This document shows, piece by piece, positions 17,264-25,942 of a stretch of 64,000 nt of DNA. Position 1 is the stretch's first letter; each line of letters begins with the position of its first letter. The position numbers and the translations under genes are program-made. The notes below the pieces were generated by a model. The model saw only the letters and a list, made by a program, of their open reading frames with translations, was not told the origin of the DNA and searched no databases. Origin of the DNA: JBBROS01 sp965217935 (GTDB lineage Bacteria; Pseudomonadota; Alphaproteobacteria; Acetobacterales; Acetobacteraceae); contig OZ244581.1 in the NCBI GenBank assembly GCA_965217935.1, forward strand, positions 2,418,001 to 2,482,000, written 5' to 3'.

Positions 17264-17343
17264 GGCCCGCAGCATGCCGATTGTCGCTTGGTTGCCAAGC
17301 CATCCCGCCCGCGCCGCCGTTTCGTGACGGCAGCTCCCGATAC
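17228..17343. repeat. Direct repeat copy B of the csaA 5' region
   Basis: Partner of 16612-16727 (offset 616). The match ends abruptly on the left at GTGGCC (17228), inside codon 12 of csaA, and fades on the right towards the alaE stop. Confidence 0.8.
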
Positions 17344-17359
17344 GCAGCGGACCGCGGCA

Positions 17360-17821
17360 TCAGCCGTTCAGGCTCATCGGTTTCATGCCGCCCGGGGAAA
17401 GCCGGAAGAGCGCTCTGACCCAATTCAGAAAGGCGCCATAGGGACGGCCCAGGGCCAGCATCATGATGATGGCTCCAATGATCCCCAACAACAGCCCTCG
17501 CCCTGACGCGCCGCTTATCGCAATGATCACCGCATAGATCGGCGCCTGAAAGCTTACCAACGCGAGGCTATCCCAAAACAGCTGCGAAAAGCGGTCTGGC
17601 CGAGCGCGCTGCATGATCCAATCACGCCAGATGCCATACGGACGACCAACGGGAACCATGAGAGCCCCGCCGAGCAACCGAGCCTGGAAAACCTGCTCCC
17701 AGGTCATGCCCGCGATGAAACGCTCGTTGATGATGCCTGTCATGGTGAAGAACAGGATGAGCGCCGTGGTATCAGCGATGAAGGCGCGATGACGCGGGTG
17801 GGCCTGCGAAGGCACGGGCAT
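17360..17821 (-). CDS. alaE: L-alanine exporter AlaE
   Basis: A 153-residue inner-membrane protein of the AlaE family, which exports alanine by proton antiport. Typical stretches are FIADTTALILFFTMTGIINE, RFIAGMTWEQVFQARLLGGA, PYGIWRDWIMQRARPD and LALGRPYGAFLNWVRALFRL. Four membrane helices can be drawn (about residues 15-32, 46-58, 84-102, 107-125). It stands alone on the minus strand, divergent from the gamma-glutamyltransferase gene. Confidence 0.87.
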   Translation of the reverse strand: MPVPSQAHPRHRAFIADTTALILFFTMTGIINERFIAGMTWEQVFQARLLGGALMVPVGRPYGIWRDWIMQRARPDRFSQLFWDSLALVSFQAPIYAVIIAISGASGRGLLLGIIGAIIMMLALGRPYGAFLNWVRALFRLSPGGMKPMSLNG

Positions 17822-18040
17822 GCCGGACGCCTTTCAACGACACTGGACATCAGAAATACCAGGCTTGGCAAAGAGACCCCGACCGGGCTGCCTTGTCCAT
17901 ACAGCAGCCATTTACATCCGGCGCTGGGAATGACAGCTTTTCACCCATGTCGCCAGGCAACGCCGGGTTGCACAAGCCGCGTTTGCAGAACCAGGCGAGA
18001 CAGCGCAGACAGTCCCGGACGATCAAGACGGGGTACAGCG

Positions 18041-19639
18041 ATGCGCGATTTCCACGTGCCGGGCCGCAGCCCGGTCTACTCCACTCACGGCATGGCCGCG
18101 ACCGCGATGCCGGCGGCGACGCTTGTCGCGCTCGACGTGCTGCGCGACGGCGGCAACGCGCTCGATGCCGCCGTCGCCGCCTGCGCCGCGCTGGGCGTCA
18201 TCGAGCCGCAAGCGACCGGCATCGGCGGCGACTGCTTCTGCCTCTATGCCCCGGCGGGCGCTGGCGAGATCGTGGCGATCAACGGCTCGGGCCGGGCAAG
18301 CGCCGCGTCCAGCATCGACTGGTTCGAGGCGCAAGGGATCGGCGCGCTCGAGAATACCTCGCCGCATACGGTCACCATCCCCGGAGCCGTCGGCGCTTGG
18401 GAGGCGTTGCTTCACGCCCACGGCAGGAAGGAGCTGGGCGACCTGCTGCAGCCCGCGATCCGGTTCGCGGAGAATGGTTGGCCAGTCCATGCCCGGGTGT
18501 CGCATGACTGGGCGCGCAGCGAGGACAAGCTGCGCCAGACCGGGGCCGAGCTGTTCCTGCCCGGCGGCGCCGCGCCGCGCCCGGGCGACGTGTTCGTGCA
18601 AAAGGCGCTCGCCGACACCTTGCGCACCATCGCGAGCAAAGGCGCGCGGGGTTTCTACGAGGGCGCGGTCGCGGCCGACATGGTCGCGGCGTTGCAGGCC
18701 CGCGGCGGGCAGCAGACCGGGCAGGATTTCATGGACGGACGCCGCGCGGCCCAATTCGTCCAGCCGATCCGCGCCGGGTTCCGCGGATACGACGTCTGGC
18801 AATGCCCGCCGAATGGCTCCGGGCTGCTCGTGCTCATGCTGCTCGGCATCCTCGAAGGCTATGACCCGGCGCCGGGCGGCCCGCTCGATCCGCTGCGGAT
18901 ACACCGCCACCTCGAAGCCTCCCGCCTCGTCTACCGCGACCGCGACGCCTTCCTCGCCGACCCGGCGCAGGCCGAGGTTCCGGTCGAGCGGCTGACCAGC
19001 CCGGACTACCTGGCCAAGCTGCGCGCCCTGATCGACGACGGGCAGGCGATGGCGCAGATGCCGGCTCCCGGCGAGGCCATGCTGCCGGCGCACCGCGACA
19101 CGACCTATCTCTGCGTCGTCGACCGGGACGGCAATGCGTGCAGCTTCATCAATTCGCTGTTCCAGAGCTTCGGCTCGGGCATCCTGGCGCCGAAATCGGG
19201 GGTGATGCTGCACAACCGCGGCCTCGGCTTCCGGCTGGAGCGCGGGCACCCGAACTGCATCGCCCCGGGCAAGCGGCCGATGCACACCATCATCCCTGGC
19301 ATGGTGACGAAAGACGGGCGGGCGGTGATGCCGTTCGGCGTCATGGGCGGGCATTACCAGCCGGTCGGCCAGACCTGGTTCCTCACCAACCTGCTGGACT
19401 ACGGGCTCGACATCCAGGAGGCGCTCGACCTGCCGCGGGTGTTCCCGTACGAGGGCAAGGTCGAAATCGAGCGCGGCATCCCGGCAGAGGCGGTGCAAGC
19501 CCTGCAGCGCATGGGACACGAGACGATCCCCGCGGACCGCCCGCACGGCGGCGGCCAGGCGATCTGGATCGATCACGCCCGCGGCTGCATGATCGGCGGG
19601 TCCGAGCCGCGCAAGGACGGGTTGGCGCTCGGATACTGA
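18041..19639 (+). CDS. ggt: Gamma-glutamyltransferase family protein
   Basis: A 532-residue Ntn-hydrolase precursor. The N-terminal block GMAATAMPAATLVALDVLRD, GGNALDAAVAACAALGVIEP and GIGGDCFCLYAPAG matches the large-subunit start. The autocatalytic/nucleophilic Thr is in AHRDTTYLCVVDRDGNACSF (about residue 352), where most members have HTTHLSVVD. APKSGVMLHNRGLGF and MPFGVMGGHYQPVGQTWFLT complete the small subunit. It would cleave gamma-glutamyl bonds (glutathione or related amides). No signal peptide is evident, so it may be cytoplasmic, unlike many Ggt. The start at 18041 is chosen because homology begins there; the open frame extends upstream without motifs. Confidence 0.9.
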   Translation: MRDFHVPGRSPVYSTHGMAATAMPAATLVALDVLRDGGNALDAAVAACAALGVIEPQATGIGGDCFCLYAPAGAGEIVAINGSGRASAASSIDWFEAQGIGALENTSPHTVTIPGAVGAWEALLHAHGRKELGDLLQPAIRFAENGWPVHARVSHDWARSEDKLRQTGAELFLPGGAAPRPGDVFVQKALADTLRTIASKGARGFYEGAVAADMVAALQARGGQQTGQDFMDGRRAAQFVQPIRAGFRGYDVWQCPPNGSGLLVLMLLGILEGYDPAPGGPLDPLRIHRHLEASRLVYRDRDAFLADPAQAEVPVERLTSPDYLAKLRALIDDGQAMAQMPAPGEAMLPAHRDTTYLCVVDRDGNACSFINSLFQSFGSGILAPKSGVMLHNRGLGFRLERGHPNCIAPGKRPMHTIIPGMVTKDGRAVMPFGVMGGHYQPVGQTWFLTNLLDYGLDIQEALDLPRVFPYEGKVEIERGIPAEAVQALQRMGHETIPADRPHGGGQAIWIDHARGCMIGGSEPRKDGLALGY

Positions 19640-19905
19640 AGTCCCGATCATGTCGCGGCGGTTATCTCCGAACGAGCCTTGAGCGCGCGGCAGAGGCAAT
19701 CACAGCCTGTGAAACCCGGTTTGCCGGCACAGCCCCCAAGACCGGGACGCTGAATGAGCGCATTCCCTCGACGATACGGCAGCCCGCCATCCTGATCGGC
19801 GCGTTGCGGCGCCGGCCGTCAAGGCGTTTGCCCAAAGCAGCAAGATGCATTCAGATGATTGAAGGCCGTGCAACTCCGCGTCGGCCAAAAACGGTGGGTT
19901 GACCG

Positions 19906-21390
19906 ATGGACGCATGTGACCTGACGGCCACAGAGGCGCGCCGCCTGATCGGCACGAAGCGCCTCTCGCCGCTTGAGCTGATGGAACGCTGCATCGCCCG
20001 GATCGAGGCGGTGGACCACGCGGTCAACGCTTTGCCGGCGCGCGACTTCGCGGGCGCGCGCGAGGCGGCGCGCAAGGCCGAGCAGGCGGTCATGCGCGGC
20101 GACGCGCTCGGGGCGTTGCACGGGCTGCCGGTCGTGGTGAAGGACCTGGAGGACGCGGCCGGTTTTGTCACCAGCCACGGCAGCCCGATCCACGCGGGCG
20201 TCGCGGCCACGGCCGACCAGCGCGCCGTGGCCGCGATCCGGGCGGCGGGCGGGATCATCATCGCCAAGTCGAACGTGCCGGAGTTCGGCGCCGGGGCGAA
20301 CACGCGCAACGCGGTCTATGGCGCGACCGGCAACGCGTTCGACCCGGCACGGTCCGCCGCCGGGTCGTCGGGCGGCTCGGCGGTGGCGCTTGCCTGCGGG
20401 ATGGCGCCGCTCGCCACCGGCTCCGACATGGGCGGCAGCCTGCGCAACCCGGCCGCCTTCAACGGCGTCGTGGGGTTCAGGCCGACGCCGGGGCTGGTGG
20501 CGAACGAGAAGGCCGGGTTCTCGCCTTTGAGCGTATTGGGCCCGATGGGACGGACCGTCGATGACGCCGCGCTGCTGCTGTCGGTGATGGCAAGCGACGA
20601 CAAGCGGGACCCGATGGCGGCGACGGTGCATGGGCAGGCGGTGCGCCGGCCGGACCAGTTCGCCCGGCCGGTCCGGACCGACCTCTCGGCGCTCCGGGTC
20701 GCGCTCACCCCGGATTTCGGCTTCGCGCCGACGGAGCGGCATATTGCCGAGATCTTTGCCGAGAAGACCGGCCTGTTCTGCGGCGCGTTCGGCAAGGCCG
20801 TCGACGCGGCCCCCGATTGCGCCGGCGCCGATGAGAGCTTCGAGGTGCTGCGCAGCCTCGCCTTCCTGGCCAAGCACGCCGAATCGATGCGGACCCGGCC
20901 GCAGGACCTGGGCCCGAACATCCACGCCAACTTTGAGGAAGGCCTGCGATATACGGCCGCGGACGCCGGGCGGGCGATGGCCCAGCAAGCCGAAATGTAC
21001 CGTCGTTGGCAGGCGTTCTTCGACGATCACGACGTCGTGCTGTCGCCCGCCATCACCATCAGCCCGCGGCCCTGGACCGAGTTGTACCCGGCCGAGATCG
21101 ACGGACGCCCGACGCGGACCTATTTCCACTGGCTGTCGCTGGCCTATTGCAGTTCGCTGGTGGGGCATCCTTCGTTGTCGCTGCCGGTCGGGCTCGACCG
21201 GGGCGGTATGCCATTCGGCCTGCAGATCGTCGGCCCGCGTGGCGGCGACGCGCTCGTCCTGTCGGTGGCGAGCGCATTGGAGCGGCACCTGGCGGACAAT
21301 GACCGGACGGCATGCCCGGTCCCGGACCTGGCGACGTTGCGGAGCGCGCCGCCGATCGCGGAGATGCCGGGCTTCATGGGCTTCGGCTAA
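19906..21390 (+). CDS. Amidase-signature family hydrolase
   Basis: A 494-residue amidase. The Ser-cisSer-Lys triad is clear: Lys79 in GLPVVVKDLED, the cis-Ser in SAAGSSGGSAVALACG (residues 154-155) and the nucleophile Ser178 in GSDMGGSLRNPAAFNGVVGF. This numbering matches GatA almost exactly, but there are no gatB/gatC neighbours and the C-terminus (SLPVGLDRGGMPFGLQIVGP) suits a stand-alone amidase. The substrate is unknown. It follows the gamma-glutamyltransferase by 266 bases in which I see no gene, and could act on its products. Confidence 0.88.
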   Translation: MDACDLTATEARRLIGTKRLSPLELMERCIARIEAVDHAVNALPARDFAGAREAARKAEQAVMRGDALGALHGLPVVVKDLEDAAGFVTSHGSPIHAGVAATADQRAVAAIRAAGGIIIAKSNVPEFGAGANTRNAVYGATGNAFDPARSAAGSSGGSAVALACGMAPLATGSDMGGSLRNPAAFNGVVGFRPTPGLVANEKAGFSPLSVLGPMGRTVDDAALLLSVMASDDKRDPMAATVHGQAVRRPDQFARPVRTDLSALRVALTPDFGFAPTERHIAEIFAEKTGLFCGAFGKAVDAAPDCAGADESFEVLRSLAFLAKHAESMRTRPQDLGPNIHANFEEGLRYTAADAGRAMAQQAEMYRRWQAFFDDHDVVLSPAITISPRPWTELYPAEIDGRPTRTYFHWLSLAYCSSLVGHPSLSLPVGLDRGGMPFGLQIVGPRGGDALVLSVASALERHLADNDRTACPVPDLATLRSAPPIAEMPGFMGFG

Positions 21391-21500
21391 GCTTCATTTC
21401 GCGGGACGGCTTGCCGTCGCAACGCGAAGAATGATGCGTCTCCAAAGATCCCCGAACAGGCATTCGCGGCATGAGCCACGGATGCACGCTTAGGCCCCTG

Positions 21501-21595
21501 TCGTCCTGACCGTGTCAGGGCGACAAAGGCCGCACCTTGATCTGAACTGGCAATTGACGCGCCTCGCTTTGCAGTCAGGGTGATTGCAGTCCAAC
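21501..21595 (+). repeat. Intergenic repeat element, copy 1
   Basis: Ninety-five bases that align without gaps to 39108-39202 (offset 17607). Both copies contain GTCAGGG twice, 60 bases apart, and the shared core ACTGGCAATTGACG. Here TCGTCCTGAC (21501) faces GTCAGGGCGA (21514) and can fold into a hairpin. It lies between the amidase and the rne 3' end, which converge, so it may act as a terminator-like structure or be a mobile repeat. Confidence 0.7.
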
Positions 21596-21632
21596 GGATC
21601 GTTCGTCCTGGCTCTGAAGCACGTGGGCGGCG

Positions 21633-24600
21633 TCAGCGGCGCCACCAACCCCGCTTCTTCTCGGCCTGGGGCGCGCCCGTCTCGCCGATCAGGACCGGCA
21701 TGACGGCCGGGCTCGGCTGCGGCGCCTCACGTTGCTGCAATGGCGGCTCCTCCGCGCTCGCCATGTCGGACGTGTCCGTCAGCGGTTCTTCCGCGCCCGC
21801 CGCCTCGGCTTGTACCGGCTCGCTCGCTGCCGCGTCGATGGCAAGTTCGAGTTCCGGTTCGTGCTCTGCCGGCCCTGGCTGCTCGCTCGCCGGCTGATCC
21901 GGCGTGGGCGGCTCGGCAATCGGGATCGGGCGAACGCCCGGAGTCTGCTCGTCCTGCTCCACGGCGTCGAAGAAGTCGAACGCGTTGGCGCCGCCGAACG
22001 GATCGGCAGGGGTCGGACCAGTATAGATCGGGACGCTGTAGACCGGCGGGCGATCCTGCGGCTTGGGCCCCTCGCGAAGCGGCTCGGCCTCGTCGCCCGG
22101 CTCTGCCGTCTCGCTACGGCGGCGCCTGCGCCCACCCCGGCGGCCACGCCGCTTGCGGTCGCCGTCTTCGGGAATGGCCGCGCTGCCGGCCTCTGGAGTC
22201 GACGGCTCAGCCTGGTCGTCAGCTGGCGCCTCGTCCGCGGCTTCGATTGCGATCGGTTGCGGTTCGGCCTCGGCCTGCTTCGCGGGTTTCGCGTCGTCCG
22301 CCGCCGCCTCTGCCGCCGCCTCGGCCCCGGTCTCGTCGCGACGGCCCCTGCGGCGGCGGCGGCGCCTCTTGCCGCGTTGCTCGCCTTCCTCCGCCGTCTC
22401 GCCCGGCCGGTCGGCCTCATCCTCGTCGTCCCCGTGAGCCGCCTCCGCCGTGCCGAGAGTTTCGGCCGGCAGCTCCTCATCCGGGTCCTCGAACGGCTCG
22501 GGCGGGGCGAGTTGGCTGACCGGCAACGGCGCGTCCGACAGCGTCTGCGCGCGAACCCGCTCGATCCGCATGTCGGGCGGCAACAGGCTATCGTCGGCCT
22601 CGAACGTGACCTGAAGGCCGAACCGCTGCTCGATCTCGGCGAGGCGGACCCGTTTCTGATTGAGGATGTAGAGCGCGATCGACCCGGCCACGTGCACCAC
22701 GATCTCGGCCGAGCGGCGCTTGCCGCCCTCGTCCTCGATCCCGCGCAGCACGTGCAAGGCCGCGCTCTCCGTGCCGCGGACATGGCCGGAGCCGCCGCAG
22801 TGCGGGCAGGCGATGAAGCTGGTTTCGGTCAGCGAAGGGCGCAGACGCTGGCGGCTCATCTCCAGCAGCCCGAAATGGCTGATCGAGCCGACCTGGATGC
22901 GGGCGCGGTCCTGCTTCAGCGCGTCCTTCAGTCGCTTCTCGACCGCGGCGTTGTTGCGCCGGCTCTCCATGTCGATGAAGTCGATGACGATCAGCCCGGC
23001 CAGGTCGCGCAGGCGGAGCTGCCGGGCCGCTTCCTCGGCGGCTTCGAGGTTGGTCCGAAGCGCGGTTTCCTCGATGCCGCGCTCGCGGGTGCTGCGCCCG
23101 GAGTTGACGTCGATGGCGACCAGGGCCTCCGTCTGGTTGATCACCAGGTAGCCGCCGGAGCGGAGCTGCACCGAGGGCTGCAGCATGGAGTCGAGCTGGT
23201 CCTCGACCTGCGCCTTGGCAAACAACGGCTGCGGGTCGCGCCAGAGCTGGACCTTCTTGGCGTGGGTCGGCATCAGCATGCGCATGAAGTCGCGGGCCGC
23301 CTTCCACCCGGCCTCGCCATCGACCAGGATATCGTCCACGTCGCGGGAATATACGTCGCGGATCGCCCGCTTGATCAGGTTCGCCTCCTCGTAGATCAGC
23401 GTCGGCGCGATGCTGTTCATGGTGAGGTCGCGGATCTGGTCCCACTGCGACAGCAGGTATTCACAGTCCCGGATAATCTCCGGCTTCGGACGGTTCGCGC
23501 CGGCGGTGCGGACGATCAGGCCCATGCCGCGGGGCAGGTCGAGTTCCGCCGTCACCTCCTTGAGCCGGCGGCGGTCTGCCAGGGCCGTGATCTTGCGGGA
23601 GATGCCGCCGCCGCGGGGGGAGTTCGGCATCAGCACCGAGAAGCGCCCGGCGAGCGAGATGTAGGTGGTCAGCGCCGCGCCTTTGTTGCCGCGTTCTTCC
23701 TTGACCACCTGAACCAGCAGGATCTGGCGCCGGCGCATCACCTCCTGGATCTTGTAATTGCGCAGGAAGCGGGGCGTCTCGCGGCGTTCTCTCCGGTCGT
23801 CGTTCTCCTGATCGTCGCCCAGCGCCTCGGGCGGTTCGGCGGAATGAACGATCTCGATGGCCGGCTGGTCCTCGCCCGGGCGTTCCGGCGCCTCCGCCTC
23901 GGAACCGCCGGTCTTGCCCATGCCGCCCGCTTCGGGCGCGAGAACCTGGTCGCCCGCCTTGGGCGCGACGACCTGTTCGTGCTCGGCAAGCGCCTCGGCG
24001 ATCAGGGGCGCTTCCTCCATCGGCTCGGGCGGCGCGGCTTCGATCGGTTCAACAGCTTCGGGGGCAAGGTCCGGGCCAGGCGCAGGGCCGGCATCCGTGA
24101 CCGGCGGCAGCGGTTCTGCCGGGTCGGCGAACAGGGCCTGCGCCTCTTCGGGGGCGACGACGATGTCCTGCGCGATCGCCGCGGGCTGCGCGACCCGGTT
24201 CGGGTCTGGAACCGCCTCGGGATCGGCTTGCTCGGCGTAGCCGGCCTCGGTCGCCGCGTCGGCTTCGGCTGGTTCCGGCCTTGCTGCGTCTTCGCGGAGC
24301 GGTTCGGCGCCGGGGACCGGCCCGTCCTGCTGACGTGCGGCCTCGCGTTCCTCGGCCTCCTCCTCCTCGCGGGCCTCGGCTTCCTGCATCTCGATCAGGC
24401 GCTTCCGGTCGGCGACGGGGATTTGGTAGTAGTCGGGGTGGATCTCGCCGAACGCGAGGAAGCCGTGGCGCCCGCCGCCGAACTCGACGAACGCGGCTTG
24501 CAGGCTAGGCTCGACCCGGACAATCTTGGCCAGATAGATGTTGCCCTTTAAGTGCTGCTTGGTGGATGTCTCGACGTCGAAGTCTTCGAGGCGGTTACCG

Positions 24601-24662
24601 TCCAGGACAACCACGCGGGTTTCTTCCGCGTGCGTGCTGTCGATCAACATGCGCTTCGTCAT
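21633..24662 (-). CDS. rne: Ribonuclease E/G
   Basis: A 1009-residue RNase E, the endonuclease and degradosome scaffold for mRNA decay and rRNA processing. It starts at ATG 24662 (MTKRMLIDSTHAEETRVVVL). The S1 domain (GNIYLAKIVRVEPSLQAAFV) is split by a Glu/Ala/Pro-rich insertion of about 200 residues (about 90-300) before the frame returns to IQEVMRRRQILLVQVVKEE. Catalytic Asp residues are in VAIDVNSGRSTRERG (about 515) and LIVIDFIDMESRRNN; the zinc link is CPHCGGSGHVR (about 615). The C-terminus is disordered with two arginine-rich patches (GKRRRRRRRGRR and RKRRGRRGGRRRRR), likely for RNA or partner binding. It ends MPVLIGETGAPQAEKKRGWW. Confidence 0.95.
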   Translation of the reverse strand: MTKRMLIDSTHAEETRVVVLDGNRLEDFDVETSTKQHLKGNIYLAKIVRVEPSLQAAFVEFGGGRHGFLAFGEIHPDYYQIPVADRKRLIEMQEAEAREEEEAEEREAARQQDGPVPGAEPLREDAARPEPAEADAATEAGYAEQADPEAVPDPNRVAQPAAIAQDIVVAPEEAQALFADPAEPLPPVTDAGPAPGPDLAPEAVEPIEAAPPEPMEEAPLIAEALAEHEQVVAPKAGDQVLAPEAGGMGKTGGSEAEAPERPGEDQPAIEIVHSAEPPEALGDDQENDDRRERRETPRFLRNYKIQEVMRRRQILLVQVVKEERGNKGAALTTYISLAGRFSVLMPNSPRGGGISRKITALADRRRLKEVTAELDLPRGMGLIVRTAGANRPKPEIIRDCEYLLSQWDQIRDLTMNSIAPTLIYEEANLIKRAIRDVYSRDVDDILVDGEAGWKAARDFMRMLMPTHAKKVQLWRDPQPLFAKAQVEDQLDSMLQPSVQLRSGGYLVINQTEALVAIDVNSGRSTRERGIEETALRTNLEAAEEAARQLRLRDLAGLIVIDFIDMESRRNNAAVEKRLKDALKQDRARIQVGSISHFGLLEMSRQRLRPSLTETSFIACPHCGGSGHVRGTESAALHVLRGIEDEGGKRRSAEIVVHVAGSIALYILNQKRVRLAEIEQRFGLQVTFEADDSLLPPDMRIERVRAQTLSDAPLPVSQLAPPEPFEDPDEELPAETLGTAEAAHGDDEDEADRPGETAEEGEQRGKRRRRRRRGRRDETGAEAAAEAAADDAKPAKQAEAEPQPIAIEAADEAPADDQAEPSTPEAGSAAIPEDGDRKRRGRRGGRRRRRSETAEPGDEAEPLREGPKPQDRPPVYSVPIYTGPTPADPFGGANAFDFFDAVEQDEQTPGVRPIPIAEPPTPDQPASEQPGPAEHEPELELAIDAAASEPVQAEAAGAEEPLTDTSDMASAEEPPLQQREAPQPSPAVMPVLIGETGAPQAEKKRGWWRR

Positions 24663-25105
24663 TGCTTGGGGAACTCCGTAGGTCCGCGGCAATGCACGAG
24701 CCGATGTGGCGGCAATGCCGGCGGAAAGTGTTTGAGGAGGCGCCAGGAACGCTGCCCTGCGTGTCGCTTGGCATAAGGCGGGAGACGGGGGCGGCGAATG
24801 GCATAGACGTCCTGGCAAAGCTGGGCGGCGCCTGGCCTGAGCAAGGACATTCCACCCTCGTTAGGGCGACCGAACCCCGGCGCGCACGGGCGCGGCACGG
24901 GCGGCGGCACGGTGGAGAACACCTGGAATACGCCTGATTCAGCCTCCAGGGCCGCCTCGGCAAGCACGGTGTCGACCGGGGCCATGCCGCCGGATCGAAC
25001 AGAAGAATGACGCAAGTTTCCAATTCGCGCAAGCATGTGTTGCATGACGGCCACGCAATGCCTTGCGACGATGCAAATCGGGTCCGGGCGTGTTACGACA
25101 ATCCT
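24663..25105. other. Divergent intergenic region between rne and the cell-wall amidase
   Basis: 443 bases with no supportable gene. It must hold the rne promoter and 5' leader (RNase E is often autoregulated through its leader, but I cannot point to a defined hairpin) and the promoter of the amidase. Open frames here have no recognisable motifs. Confidence 0.5.
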
Positions 25106-25933
25106 ATGAGCGAAACGGTCATGATCTCCCGCCGCCTGCTCCTCGCGGCTGCCGCAGGCTTTGGCATGCCTGGGTGGGCGGCCGCTGCCCGCCGCGGACG
25201 CCCGCCCGTGGACCAATCCCGCGCCAAGCAGCCCTTGCCAATCGTGATGCTTGATGCCGGGCACGGCGGCAAGGACCCTGGGGCAATCGGCGTGTCCGGC
25301 ACGTATGAGAAGCACATCGCCCTTGCCGCCGCGCAGGAGCTGCGCCGGCAGTTGCTGGCGGCGAAGATCTGCCGGGTCATGCTGACGCGCGGGCGGGACG
25401 TGTTCATTCCGCTGCCCGAGCGTGTCGCCATCGCCCAGAAGCATGGCGCGTCGCTGTTCGTGTCCATGCACGCCGATGCCGTGGGCGACAGCCGCGTCCG
25501 CGGAGCGAGCGTCTACACGCTCTCGGACACGGCCTCGGATGCGCAGACGGCCGCGCTTGCCAGGCGGGAGAACGGCGTGGACCGGTTCGGGCCGCGGTTC
25601 CGCGGCATGGCGCCGGACGTGGCGCAGATCCTCTCCAGCCTCGCGCGGCAGGAGACCCGCCACGGTTCGGCGGCGATGGCCAACGAGGTGGTCGACGCGC
25701 TTGACGACCGGGTGGGCCTGCTCGCGAACCCCTCGCGCCACGCGCACTTCGCGGTGCTGAAGGCCGCCGACATTCCCAGCGTGCTGGTTGAGATGGGGTT
25801 CATGTCGAATCGACTGGACGAAGCGGCCCTGCGTCGGGCAGACCATCGCGCGCGGGTGGCGGCGGCATTGCGCCGCGCCATCGAAACCTTCCTGGCCACG
25901 AACGAGCGGGCGGTCCAGGTCGTAGCGGGGTAA
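25106..25933 (+). CDS. N-acetylmuramoyl-L-alanine amidase (Amidase_3)
   Basis: A protein of about 275 residues that cleaves the amide between muramic acid and the peptide stem during cell separation. An N-terminal signal (MISRRLLLAAAAGFGMPGWA) carries an RR pair and may be Tat-dependent, as for E. coli AmiA/AmiC. Zinc ligands are in VMLDAGHGGKDPGA (His), the Glu of SGTYEKHIAL and LFVSMHADAVGD (His); the catalytic Glu is in VLVEMGFMSNRLDE. The start could be 25106 or the ATG five codons later at 25121; neither has a strong ribosome-binding site. Nine bases separate it from the PBP1A gene, so septal hydrolysis and synthesis are co-transcribed. Confidence 0.9.
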   Translation: MSETVMISRRLLLAAAAGFGMPGWAAAARRGRPPVDQSRAKQPLPIVMLDAGHGGKDPGAIGVSGTYEKHIALAAAQELRRQLLAAKICRVMLTRGRDVFIPLPERVAIAQKHGASLFVSMHADAVGDSRVRGASVYTLSDTASDAQTAALARRENGVDRFGPRFRGMAPDVAQILSSLARQETRHGSAAMANEVVDALDDRVGLLANPSRHAHFAVLKAADIPSVLVEMGFMSNRLDEAALRRADHRARVAAALRRAIETFLATNERAVQVVAG

Positions 25934-25942
25934 AGTAGCGCG

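Noticed and set aside
21732..24551. 939-codon plus-strand open frame opposite rne
   Set aside because: Composition is typical antisense and the minus strand encodes a complete RNase E with all motifs.
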